64,000 nucleotides of DNA. Source: Vagococcus penaei. Lineage in GTDB: Bacteria > Bacillota > Bacilli > Lactobacillales > Vagococcaceae. The DNA is taken from assembly GCF_001998885.1 (NCBI RefSeq), contig NZ_CP019609.1, positions 856,001 through 920,000 on the forward strand, read 5' to 3'. Below the pieces are notes generated by a model. It was not told the DNA's origin. It saw only the letters and a program-made list of their open reading frames with translations, and did not search any database. Shown in pieces: positions 1 to 8,391 of this stretch. The translations under genes and the position numbers were made by a program. Within the stretch, counting starts at the first letter, position 1; each line of letters starts with the position of its first letter.

Positions 1-870
1 CTAAAGCTATTTCGGAGAGAACCAGCTATCTCCAAGTTCGATTGGAATTTCTCCGCTACCCACACCTCATCCCCGCACTTTTCAACGTACGTGGGTTCGG
101 TCCTCCAGTGCGTTTTACCGCACCTTCAACCTGGACATGGGTAGGTCACATGGTTTCGGGTCTACAACTACATACTACGTCGCCCTATTCAGACTCGCTT
201 TCGCTACGGCTCCGCTTCTTCAGCTTAACCTCGCATGCAATCGTAACTCGCCGGTTCATTCTGCAAAAGGCACGCCATCACCCATTAACGGGCTTTGACT
301 TTTTGTAGGCACACGGTTTCAGGTTCTATTTCACTCCCCTTCCGGGGTGCTTTTCACCTTTCCCTCACGGTACTGGTTCACTATCGGTCACTAGAGAGTA
401 TTTAGCCTTGGGAGATGGTCCTCCCGGATTCCGACGGAATTTCTCGTGTTCCGCCGTACTCAGGATACTCATAGGTGTGTTGTCAATTTCGTCTACGGGG
501 CTTTTACCCGCTCCGGCTGACCTTTCCAGGTCGATTTGACTATTCACAACAGCTACCACAGCTGAGTCCTACAACCCCAATGAGCAAGCTCATTGGTTTG
601 GGCTGTTTCCGTTTCGCTCGCCGCTACTAAGGAAATCGATTTTTCTTTCTCTTCCTGCAGGTACTTAGATGTTTCAGTTCTCTGCGTCTACCTTCTATTA
701 GCTATGTATTCACTAATAGATAATACCCTATAAAAGGTATTGGGTTCCCCCATTCGGAAATCTCCGGATCAAAGCTTACTTACAGCTCCCCGAAGCATAT
801 CGGCGTTAGTCCCGTCCTTCATCGGCTTCTAGTGCCAAGGCATCCACCGTGCGCCCTTATTCACTTAACC
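1..870 (-). rRNA. rrl: 23S ribosomal RNA, 5' part (runs off the window)
   Basis: The minus strand carries the start of 23S rRNA. The mature 5' end is recognisable near 870, where the complement reads GGTTAAGTGAATAAGGGCGC, a conserved 23S opening. Only the first ~870 bases are inside the window; the rest lies before base 1. It is separated from tRNA-Ala by a ~167-base spacer. That spacer includes a sequence near 1009-1023 resembling the AAAACTG-type processing segments that flank rRNAs in this group. The short open frames across this region are translations of rRNA and are not genes. Confidence 0.97.
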
Positions 871-1037
871 TTTTCTAACCTAATGGTTAGATCTTTTTTG
901 TTTGTATCAAACAGCGATATCTGATACAAACAACGCTTCACAACTTACGCTGTGTCACGCGGTGTACTTAATTTATGTTGATGTCTAACTTCAACTATCC
1001 AGTTTTCAATGAACAATAATGGTAAAGGTTCTACCAA

Positions 1038-1110
1038 TGGAGCCTAGCGGGATCGAACCGCTGACCTCCTGCGTGCAAGGCAGGCGCTCTCCCAGCTGAG
1101 CTAAGGCCCC
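1038..1110 (-). tRNA. tRNA-Ala (anticodon TGC) in the 16S-23S spacer
   Basis: The complement folds as a 73-base tRNA with acceptor ends GGGGCCT and AGGCTCC followed by A. The D-arm contains AGCTCAGCTGGGAGAGC, the anticodon loop CTTGCAC places TGC at the anticodon, and the T-arm contains GGTTCGATCC. The CCA end is not encoded in full. A tRNA-Ala in the 16S-23S spacer is common in Enterococcaceae rRNA operons. Confidence 0.97.
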
Positions 1111-1178
1111 ATTTAGTTTGAGAGTAGACCTCTCAAAACTGAACAAAGTAAATTCAACCAATGTGTTTCCGTAATTAT

Positions 1179-2740
<1,562 letters not shown>

Positions 2741-2860
2741 AGTATGATAACATCTTACGATGTTTAGCTCATTTAAAAATTTTGCTAGCGAATGTTTCTA
2801 TTCACTTTAAATATAGTTTGTTTTTACTATTGTAAAAACGCCCTACACATTTGGTTTGTC

Positions 2861-2878
2861 TTACTTTGTTCAGTTTTC
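2861..2878 (-). other. 16S rRNA processing stem, upstream arm (partner arm 1134-1151)
   Basis: The segment at 2861-2878 (TTACTTTGTTCAGTTTTC on the plus strand) is complementary over 17 bases to the segment ending at 1151, just beyond the 3' end of 16S. In the precursor RNA the two arms would pair and loop out the whole 16S, which is the usual RNase III-type processing stalk. This is inferred from complementarity. Confidence 0.7.
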
Positions 2879-2921
2879 AAAGGTCTAAATCTTAATTATT
2901 AGTTGCCTTAGCAACTTACAT

Positions 2922-2950
2922 ATCATAGCAATTATGTTTTTAATTGTCAA
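2922..2950 (-). promoter_or_regulatory. rRNA promoter P2 (proximal)
   Basis: On the minus strand a perfect TTGACA (2945-2950) is followed by a 17-base spacer and TATGAT (2922-2927). It lies about 180 bases upstream of the 16S 5' end. Confidence 0.85.
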
Positions 2951-3013
2951 CATTTTTTTAAAATAAAAAAACAATTTTTAAATTTTTTGACAAGAATCAG
3001 TAGGACAAGAAAT

Positions 3014-3041
3014 ATAATATCACATTTCAAGAATAAGTCAA
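3014..3041 (-). promoter_or_regulatory. rRNA promoter P1 (distal)
   Basis: On the minus strand TTGACT (3036-3041) is followed by a 16-base spacer and TATTAT (3014-3019). Together with the proximal promoter it gives the tandem arrangement typical of rRNA operons. The gene-free stretch 2741-3047 is fully accounted for by these promoters and the leader. Confidence 0.65.
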
Positions 3042-3047
3042 TAACTT

Positions 3048-3416
3048 TTAACAAAAAAATGGAACACCCGAAATATCAATACCATCTAATACACCTTTAA
3101 TCACTTTAGGATCTTCCCAAATGAACTGACTTTCACTATTTTTTGGTACTAAATCTGCTTCTTCAAGTGTAAAAACAAATAAAGGCATTGATTCCGAAGA
3201 AACCGTTAAATTAGTTAATTCAAATAAATCCATTTTACTAGTATCAAGCTTAACAACATCTTTTAACTCTTTCAGCATACAGGCCAGACTAGTGTAATTC
3301 GAATCAATTGTAGTGCTAATAAAATGAAATTGATTTTTTTCTTTTTCGACTAAAAACTTTTTTTCACCATTTTCCAAATTAAGCATCACTGTTCCAGCAA
3401 CTTTAGATTGTGACAT
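3048..3416 (-). CDS. Uncharacterised 122-residue protein, possibly a degenerate Nudix-like domain
   Basis: I do not recognise this protein with confidence. It starts at ATG after a good ribosome-binding site (GAGGTGG, 8-9 bases away) and is acidic and soluble, with no membrane segment or signal peptide. The order is a beta-rich N-terminus, a helix around residues 43-55 (SLACMLKELKDVVKLD) and a strand-rich C-terminal half. That helix sits where a Nudix helix would be, but the Nudix box residues (Gx5Ex7REUxEExGU) are absent. If it has the fold it is not a standard hydrolase. It lies between the rRNA promoters and the S1-domain gene, with no terminator seen between it and that upstream gene. Confidence 0.6.
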   Translation of the reverse strand: MSQSKVAGTVMLNLENGEKKFLVEKEKNQFHFISTTIDSNYTSLACMLKELKDVVKLDTSKMDLFELTNLTVSSESMPLFVFTLEEADLVPKNSESQFIWEDPKVIKGVLDGIDISGVPFFC

Positions 3417-3494
3417 TGTATTCCACCTCAGCTAGTTGATTTATTTTAGTTGAAAACAAGTCCAATTATATCATATATTTTCAGAAAAAACACA

Positions 3495-3869
3495 CTATTT
3501 TTCCAATATATCTTCGATTGCTTCATCAATCCAATCATCTAATTTTTCTTCAATGCTTGAAAAACCTAGTTTCTTTTTCCGATTAGTAAAATACCGTTTA
3601 CGTTTATTAGGCAAAGCTAAATTAATCGTTGGTTTTTCCAAGACACGTATTGATAGGCTAATTTTTTGAGTATATTCATCAATATCAATCACCTTAACTT
3701 TTACTTTATCTCCAACAGACAATTCATCATGAATATTTTTTATAAATCCATGTTTTACTTCAGAAACATGAATTAGACCTTGATAATTATCATCTAGCGA
3801 AACAAATGCACCATACGGTTGAACGCCTGTTATTTTGCCTGTAATAATCATCCCAATTTTGTATTTCAT
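3495..3869 (-). CDS. cvfD: S1 RNA-binding domain protein, CvfD/YugI (general stress protein 13) family
   Basis: Residues 1-73 form a single S1 (OB-fold) RNA-binding domain. It has the family signatures GMIITGKITGVQPYGAFV, GLIHVSEV and GDKVKVKVIDID...KISLS. The remaining ~50 residues are basic and then acidic, as in B. subtilis YugI (GSP13) and S. pneumoniae CvfD. In the latter, CvfD acts as a pleiotropic post-transcriptional regulator. The 124-residue length fits that family. Start ATG follows AAAGGTGGCGATAAA. It probably acts in the cytoplasm on RNA or ribosomes; the exact targets cannot be read here. Confidence 0.88.
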   Translation of the reverse strand: MKYKIGMIITGKITGVQPYGAFVSLDDNYQGLIHVSEVKHGFIKNIHDELSVGDKVKVKVIDIDEYTQKISLSIRVLEKPTINLALPNKRKRYFTNRKKKLGFSSIEEKLDDWIDEAIEDILEK

Positions 3870-3907
3870 TTTATCGCCACCTTTCTAAATTATCTATTTA
3901 ATAGTTT

Positions 3908-3956
3908 AACATAAAAAAGGTTAAGATAAACGATAACATTTTCTTAACCTTTTTAA
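3908..3956 (-). terminator. Rho-independent terminator after the cyclophilin gene
   Basis: The arms AAAAAGGTTAAGA (3914-3926) and TCTTAACCTTTT (3942-3954) pair, and on the minus strand they are followed by a T-run. It lies directly after the stop of the peptidyl-prolyl isomerase gene. Confidence 0.8.
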
Positions 3957-3964
3957 TCACGACG

Positions 3965-4549
3965 CTATTCTTCTATAATAATTTCTTCGATAACAACATC
4001 ATCTAACGGCTTGTCTTGTGAATTTCTTTGAACTTCAGCAATTACGTCAACATTATCCATTCCTTCAACAACTTGACCAAAAACTGTATGTTTAAAATCT
4101 AACCATGGTGTTCCACCTTGATTATATGCTTCGATGATTTCTTTAGGGAAACCAGCTTCTTCTAATTGTCGCATCATACTCATTGGAATATGAGAGTTTT
4201 GAACAATAAAGAATTGGCTGCCATTTGTATTAGGTCCTGCATTAGCCATCGATAAAGCACCACGAAGATTAAATAATTCTTTTGAGAATTCATCTTCAAA
4301 TTTTTCTCCATATATACTGCTACCACCCATACCTGTTCCAGTTGGATCGCCACCTTGAATCATAAAATCAGGAATAACTCGATGGAAAATCACCCCATTA
4401 TAATACCCCTGTTTTGATAATTCAATGAAATTCTTTACAGTTTTTGGTGCTTGCTCTGGAAATAAAGCAACTTTAAAATTGCCTTTATTAGTTTTAATTG
4501 TCGCAAATGTCGTTGCATTAGCTAGATCTAATTGTGGATATACTGTCAT
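3965..4549 (-). CDS. Cyclophilin-type peptidyl-prolyl cis-trans isomerase
   Basis: This 194-residue protein catalyses proline cis-trans isomerisation. It has the cyclophilin core, including FHRVIPDFMIQGGDPTG (residues 55-71, catalytic Arg57), SMANAGPNTNGSQFFI and the HTVFGQVVEGMD segment. There is no signal peptide or lipobox, so it is cytoplasmic. The start is taken at the ATG at 4549, because an in-frame ATG five codons upstream overlaps the Shine-Dalgarno GGAGGAATT and could not be used with it. An insertion of roughly 30 residues (around HIPMSMMRQLEEAGFPKEII) is found in other Lactobacillales cyclophilins. It lies 28 bases after the uridine kinase gene, so it is probably in the same transcript. 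Confidence 0.93.
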   Translation of the reverse strand: MTVYPQLDLANATTFATIKTNKGNFKVALFPEQAPKTVKNFIELSKQGYYNGVIFHRVIPDFMIQGGDPTGTGMGGSSIYGEKFEDEFSKELFNLRGALSMANAGPNTNGSQFFIVQNSHIPMSMMRQLEEAGFPKEIIEAYNQGGTPWLDFKHTVFGQVVEGMDNVDVIAEVQRNSQDKPLDDVVIEEIIIEE

Positions 4550-4577
4550 TCTTAATTCCTCCATTAAAATAATTCAT

Positions 4578-5213
4578 TTATTTGTTTTCTAAAATACTCC
4601 GAACTTTGGTTGTTAGTAAGTCGATGGCCACTTGGTTTTCTCCACCTTCAGGCACAATAATATCAGCATATTTTTTAGTTGGTTCAATAAACTGATGATG
4701 CATCGGTTTAACAACGGTCAGATACTGATCAATAATTGAGCTTAATGTGCGGCCACGCTCTTCCATATCGCGTTTAATACGGCGAACTATTCGAATATCA
4801 TCTTCTGTATCGACATAAACTTTAATATCCATCAAATCTCTTAGTCGTTCATCTTCTAAAATCAATATTCCTTCTAAAATAATCACTTCTTTAGGTTCTT
4901 GATGAATAACTTCTTGACTTCTTGTATGTGATTCATAATCATATACAGGTTTATCAATAGCTTGATAGTTAATTAATTGCTGCAAATGTTCTGTTAATAA
5001 ATCAGTATCAAAAGCTAAAGGATGATCATAATTGGTATTTAAGCGATCCTCAAAAGACAAATGACTTTGGTCACGATAATATGAATCTTGCTCAAACAGT
5101 AATATAGAATGATTGGGTAATGAATTTAATATCGAACGGCTTACACTAGTTTTTCCACTTCCAGATCCACCGGTAACTCCAATAACGATTGGCCGCTTCT
5201 CAGCATGTGACAT
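4578..5213 (-). CDS. udk: Uridine kinase
   Basis: Udk phosphorylates uridine and cytidine to UMP and CMP using ATP or GTP in pyrimidine salvage. The protein has 211 residues, the usual length. The P-loop GGSGSGKTS is at residues 15-23. Further family signatures are [10 protein letters not shown], the NYDHPLAFD motif, YDYESHTR and the lid region [12 protein letters not shown]. The start ATG follows GAGGGAACGTC. The cyclophilin gene follows closely downstream. Confidence 0.95.
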   Translation of the reverse strand: MSHAEKRPIVIGVTGGSGSGKTSVSRSILNSLPNHSILLFEQDSYYRDQSHLSFEDRLNTNYDHPLAFDTDLLTEHLQQLINYQAIDKPVYDYESHTRSQEVIHQEPKEVIILEGILILEDERLRDLMDIKVYVDTEDDIRIVRRIKRDMEERGRTLSSIIDQYLTVVKPMHHQFIEPTKKYADIIVPEGGENQVAIDLLTTKVRSILENK

Positions 5214-5251
5214 GACGTTCCCTCACTTAATATAATTTTACTACTTTTCTA

Positions 5252-5280
5252 ATCGTACTCTATCTGTATCAACGATTCAA
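5252..5280 (-). promoter_or_regulatory. Likely promoter of the udk-cyclophilin unit
   Basis: On the minus strand TTGAAT (5275-5280), a 17-base spacer and TACGAT (5252-5257) lie 40-70 bases before the udk start. Hexamer matches are moderate. Confidence 0.45.
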
Positions 5281-5312
5281 CTATAAACAACAGATTTTAG
5301 CAGATTTTTAAT

Positions 5313-5344
5313 GCAAAAAAGCTAAGCCTCAAAAAGACTTAGCT
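5313..5344 (-). terminator. Terminator after the recombinase-like gene
   Basis: AAGCTAAG (5319-5326) and CTTAGCTT (5337-5344) pair, and the minus strand continues into a run of T (A-run at 5315-5320 on the plus strand). It separates the recombinase-like gene from the udk promoter. Confidence 0.75.
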
Positions 5345-5349
5345 TGAAC

Positions 5350-5907
5350 CTATCTTTCTTGTACATATTTATAAGCTGTTCCCAATGAAATATTACATTC
5401 CTCAGCAATTTGACGAAGTGTATAACGATTATTATTATATAAAAATCGAATTTGATCAATTGTTTCTTGAGAAATTTTTGGACGACCGCCAACACGACCA
5501 TTTTTACGTGCTTCTTGTAATCCTTTAGTTGTTCTTTCTCGAATAATCACTTTTTCCATTTCAGCTATCTTCAAAATCATTTCTAAATAAGCTGTATCAT
5601 CAATACCAGAATAAACTTCACCTTTATTGAGAACAACCAGTTTAATTCCGCGTGTTTTTAGATCTTCTAAAAAGTCAGCCAATTGAATAATCGACTTACC
5701 AATACTTCTCAATTCATAAACAACTAGTTCATCCCCTGTTTCTAGTTCACCAATAACTTCACTTAACACGATATCATCGTTCAAAACAATTTCTTCACCG
5801 TCAAGAGTAGCCGTAATATTATCAACATTGTATGTTGTCAATGCGTTTAGTTGTTCTTTCTCATAAATATCGCTACCATTATTGTTAATATAACCTATTT
5901 TTTTCAT
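5350..5907 (-). CDS. Serine recombinase (resolvase) homologue with a degenerate active site, HTH C-terminus
   Basis: The overall order is that of a small resolvase/invertase: an N-terminal catalytic-fold domain (1-135), GRVGGRP hinge (137-143) and Hin-like helix-turn-helix (about 148-183). The conserved YxRVST, which holds the catalytic Ser and an Arg, is replaced by GYINNNG, so Asn10 stands at the Ser position and Asn8 at the Arg position. The DRLGR motif is RSIGK (67-71). Helix E residues RERT (123-126) are kept. The protein is therefore unlikely to cut DNA but may still bind it. Start is taken at 5907 after AAGGGG; an upstream in-frame ATG (5970) has no ribosome site. A terminator follows. 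A domesticated regulator is an inference. Confidence 0.85.
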   Translation of the reverse strand: MKKIGYINNNGSDIYEKEQLNALTTYNVDNITATLDGEEIVLNDDIVLSEVIGELETGDELVVYELRSIGKSIIQLADFLEDLKTRGIKLVVLNKGEVYSGIDDTAYLEMILKIAEMEKVIIRERTTKGLQEARKNGRVGGRPKISQETIDQIRFLYNNNRYTLRQIAEECNISLGTAYKYVQER

Positions 5908-6541
5908 TATTGATTTCCCCTTACCATCTTTTATATACTTATCATACAAACTTTTCATAAAACCTGCCATATCAAACTTTTCATAACTTTATGCAACTTC
6001 TGATAAAAAAAGGCGCTATAAACGAACAAAGTGTTATTAATGCCCTTTAAAAGCTACTTAATAAACATTTAACAAACAATTAAATTAGGCTTTTTGGTAA
6101 TCTTTATCTATATTAAATCACAACATTTCCTATTCAACCGCTTTAAATCTACACTCATTCTAATCTAGATTGTTAATTTAGTCCAAGAAAAGCTATTAAT
6201 ATTAATCATATTCTAAATTCTAGCAATCAATTTAAAGTTAAAAGCCTGTACGAAAAGACCCTAATATCAAATAATAATAATTTAATACAATGACTCGTCC
6301 ACTTAACTAACATAACAATTTAGACTGATTAACATTTAGCTAATGATCTTTTTAAAAATTATAGTCTGATTATTTGAGCAGTTGATTGCTAATATAGTTG
6401 ATAACCAATTATATACCACCTATGAATATCAATTCGAATCAAAAAATAATATTTTACAAGTCTAAATAATCAATACCAACATACTTAAAACAATGTTTTT
6501 TCTAATTGTGCTATAATAGAGTTAGAAGGGATTGATTTAAT
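5908..6541. other. 634-base AT-rich stretch without a recognisable gene
   Basis: I find no coding frame of useful length, no RNA gene and no long repeat here. It is strongly AT-rich, apart from the promoter of the next gene at its right end. Base use and the lack of conserved motifs suggest decayed sequence or a long non-coding leader. It lies between the degenerate recombinase gene and the small plus-strand gene. Confidence 0.6.
6509..6517 (+). promoter_or_regulatory. Extended -10 promoter for the DUF2187-like gene
   Basis: TGCTATAAT (6509-6517) is an extended -10 element 25 bases before the start codon. No good -35 is visible, as is usual for extended -10 promoters. Confidence 0.55.
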
Positions 6542-6763
6542 TTGTCTAAGACGCTAATTTCTATAGGTTCAATTATTGATTATCCAACAGTCCACAAAGA
6601 AAAGATTACAGGTAAAGTAGAATTAATTTTAAGCAATACAATACTAATTCGAGATAAATATGATGACACTCATTTAGTATTAAAAAAAGCCGTAGAAAAA
6701 GACGGATTTGATATTGACGAAAAGACGTATGTCTACGCAACTAGATATAGTAGAAATAACTAG
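6542..6763 (+). CDS. Small protein resembling DUF2187 (YkvS-like)
   Basis: This 73-residue protein reads as a small SH3/KOW-like beta barrel: IGSIIDYPTVHKEKITGKVE, followed by LSNTILIRDKYDD and a C-terminal TYVYATRYSR. That pattern matches the DUF2187/YkvS family of Firmicutes, whose function is unknown to me. The start is TTG, 11 bases after AGAAGGG, preceded by an extended -10 promoter and followed by a strong terminator, so the gene is a single-gene unit. No ATG is available at the N-terminus. Family assignment is by eye and moderate. Confidence 0.7.
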   Translation: MSKTLISIGSIIDYPTVHKEKITGKVELILSNTILIRDKYDDTHLVLKKAVEKDGFDIDEKTYVYATRYSRNN

Positions 6764-6788
6764 AAAATACTCCATCGTTAAATAGTTG

Positions 6789-6817
6789 ACCACTCATCTT
6801 TGAGTGGTTTTTTCTTT
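6789..6817 (+). terminator. Terminator of the DUF2187-like gene
   Basis: ACCACTCA (6789-6796) and TGAGTGGT (6801-6808) form an 8-bp stem with a 4-base loop, followed by TTTTTTCTTT. Confidence 0.88.
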
Positions 6818-6864
6818 CCGTAGAAAGCGTCTAACGATACTACTATTGATCACTGAATTTTTGG

Positions 6865-6894
6865 ATAAAAAAAAACCCCTCAAGATAGCGGGGT
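6865..6894 (-). terminator. Terminator of the infC-rpmI-rplT operon
   Basis: On the minus strand ACCCC and GGGGT pair around a 10-base loop and are followed by nine T. It lies 30 bases after the rplT stop. Confidence 0.85.
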
Positions 6895-6923
6895 AGATTG
6901 TTGTTAAAACAACGATTATTTAA

Positions 6924-7283
6924 TTATTTAGCTAATGCTGCTTTTGCTTGGTCAGCTAATGCTGTAAAAGCTGCTGCATCATGTACTGCTAAATCAGCTA
7001 ACATTTTACGGTTAATATCAACTTCTGCTAATTTTAAACCGTGCATCATTTTGCTGTAGCTTAATTCGTTCATACGAGCTGCCGCGTTAATACGTGCAAT
7101 CCATAATTTACGGAAATTACTTTTAGTTTTGCGACGATCTCTAAATGCATATGTGTGAGATTTCATCACTTGTTCTTTTGCTGTTTTGAATAATGTATGT
7201 TTAGAGCCATAGTAGCCTTTAGCTAACTTAAGCACTTTTTTACGACGACGGCGAGTTACTGTTCCACCTTTTACACGTGCCAT
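6924..7283 (-). CDS. rplT: 50S ribosomal protein L20
   Basis: L20 is a basic 23S-binding protein needed for early assembly of the large subunit. In Firmicutes it also represses its own operon through the infC leader. The 119-residue sequence has the family opening [20 protein letters not shown], the long basic helix and the globular C-terminus with [13 protein letters not shown]. It is the last gene of infC-rpmI-rplT, with a good SD (AAGGAGG), and is followed by a terminator. Confidence 0.98.
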   Translation of the reverse strand: MARVKGGTVTRRRRKKVLKLAKGYYGSKHTLFKTAKEQVMKSHTYAFRDRRKTKSNFRKLWIARINAAARMNELSYSKMMHGLKLAEVDINRKMLADLAVHDAAAFTALADQAKAALAK

Positions 7284-7347
7284 GATAATTCCTCCTTGAG
7301 TTCTCTTTTAAAATTGTATAAATTTAGTCATTATCAATAACTAAAAA

Positions 7348-7548
7348 TTATTTCATGCGAGTCAATTGTTGACGGATACGTTTGTAATCGCCTTTTGACA
7401 CCATGCTTGGACGACGTAATTGACGACGTTGTTTTTTAGTTTTACCGTGGAAACGGTGACTTGTAAACGCGCGGAATCTCTTTAATCCGCCACCACCTGT
7501 GCGTTTAACACGTTTAGCTAGTCCGCGGTGAGTTTTCATTTTTGGCAT
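7348..7548 (-). CDS. rpmI: 50S ribosomal protein L35
   Basis: This 66-residue protein starts [20 protein letters not shown] and ends QQLTRMK, the full L35 family pattern. The start at 7548 follows GAGGAGGAAAATCAA; a longer open frame upstream only overlaps infC and lacks a ribosome site. It lies between infC and rplT in the conserved order. Confidence 0.97.
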   Translation of the reverse strand: MPKMKTHRGLAKRVKRTGGGGLKRFRAFTSHRFHGKTKKQRRQLRRPSMVSKGDYKRIRQQLTRMK

Positions 7549-7576
7549 TTGATTTTCCTCCTCAGATGATTGTTTA

Positions 7577-8098
7577 CTACTTATCTGTTTTAGGCGCAAG
7601 CATGATAAACATGCTTCTGCCATCCATTTTCGCTTTTTGTTCCACTGTTGATACATCAGCAGTTTCATCTGCCAAGCGATTTAAGACGTTCTGACCAATT
7701 TCTTTATGAGTAATCGCACGGCCTTTGAATCGGATTGAAGCTTTCACTTTGTCCCCTTTTTCAAGAAACTTACGTGCGTTACGTAACTTAGTATTGAAAT
7801 CATTGACATCGATTGTAGGACTCAAACGAACTTCTTTAACATTAACAATTTTTTGTTTTTTACGGGCTTCACGTTCTTTTTTCTGTTGTTCAAAACGGTA
7901 TTTCCCGTGGTCCATTACTTTTGCAACGGGCGGTTTTGCGTTTGGTGCTACTAAGACTAAGTCTAAGTTGGCACTTTCAGCAATTCTTAATGCTTCAGCT
8001 TTTGTCTTTACTCCCAACTGCTCTCCATCTGCTGCAATCAAACGTAGTTCTCTTGCACGAATGCCGTCGTTTACCATAATATCTTTAGCTATGGTCAT
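7577..8098 (-). CDS. infC: Translation initiation factor IF-3
   Basis: IF-3 binds the 30S subunit and proofreads start-codon selection. The protein is about 173 residues, with the N-domain ([13 protein letters not shown]), lysine-rich linker helix ([17 protein letters not shown]) and C-domain ([24 protein letters not shown]). The ATG at 8098 begins only three bases after GGAGG. An ATA codon two codons further (8090-8092) lies nine bases after it, and infC genes often use rare AUU/AUA starts subject to IF-3 control. I report the ATG but the true start may be the ATA. The operon is infC-rpmI-rplT. Confidence 0.97.
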   Translation of the reverse strand: MTIAKDIMVNDGIRARELRLIAADGEQLGVKTKAEALRIAESANLDLVLVAPNAKPPVAKVMDHGKYRFEQQKKEREARKKQKIVNVKEVRLSPTIDVNDFNTKLRNARKFLEKGDKVKASIRFKGRAITHKEIGQNVLNRLADETADVSTVEQKAKMDGRSMFIMLAPKTDK

Positions 8099-8130
8099 TC
8101 ACCTCCATTTATATTAGAGAAAAACACAGA

Positions 8131-8265
8131 AAAACGGGTTCTTTTATCAAGAGCCCGCACCAAAAATTCTATGACGTCGCTAGAACGAAAAGAATTATCT
8201 TTATCAAGCCCAGTCGCTTAAAACAACTAAGGCGAGAAGCGGGTGCTCCTGCTTTATTTCTCAAC
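8131..8265 (-). promoter_or_regulatory. Ribosomal protein L20-type leader with terminator (infC operon)
   Basis: Between the promoter and infC lies a structured ~135-base leader that ends in an intrinsic terminator: CGGGTTCT (8135-8142) pairs with AGAGCCCG (8150-8157), and on the minus strand it is followed by TTTTTCTGTGTTTTT. This is the position and layout of the L20 leader of Firmicutes, in which L20 binding promotes early termination. Assignment rests on position, terminator and operon; I did not fold it in full. Confidence 0.8.
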
Positions 8266-8271
8266 TTTTAT

Positions 8272-8300
8272 AGTATATCTAATTTCTTTTATAATGTCAA
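8272..8300 (-). promoter_or_regulatory. Promoter of the infC operon
   Basis: On the minus strand a perfect TTGACA (8295-8300), 17-base spacer and TATACT (8272-8277) precede the leader. Confidence 0.85.
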
Positions 8301-8391
8301 CCATTTTTAGAATAAATCTTAAACTCGTTTTCATTCAGTCGTTTGTTGTGATATTCTTAACATATCGTCAAAAAAAGGAGTAGATCAACAC

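Noticed and set aside
5350-5907. An active site-specific recombinase or a marker of a transposon
   Set aside because: The active-site residues are missing, and no inverted repeats, res-like sites or cargo genes are visible around it.
7725-8117. 130-codon plus-strand frame
   Set aside because: It is antisense to infC, whose protein is unmistakable; no ribosome site and unnatural composition.
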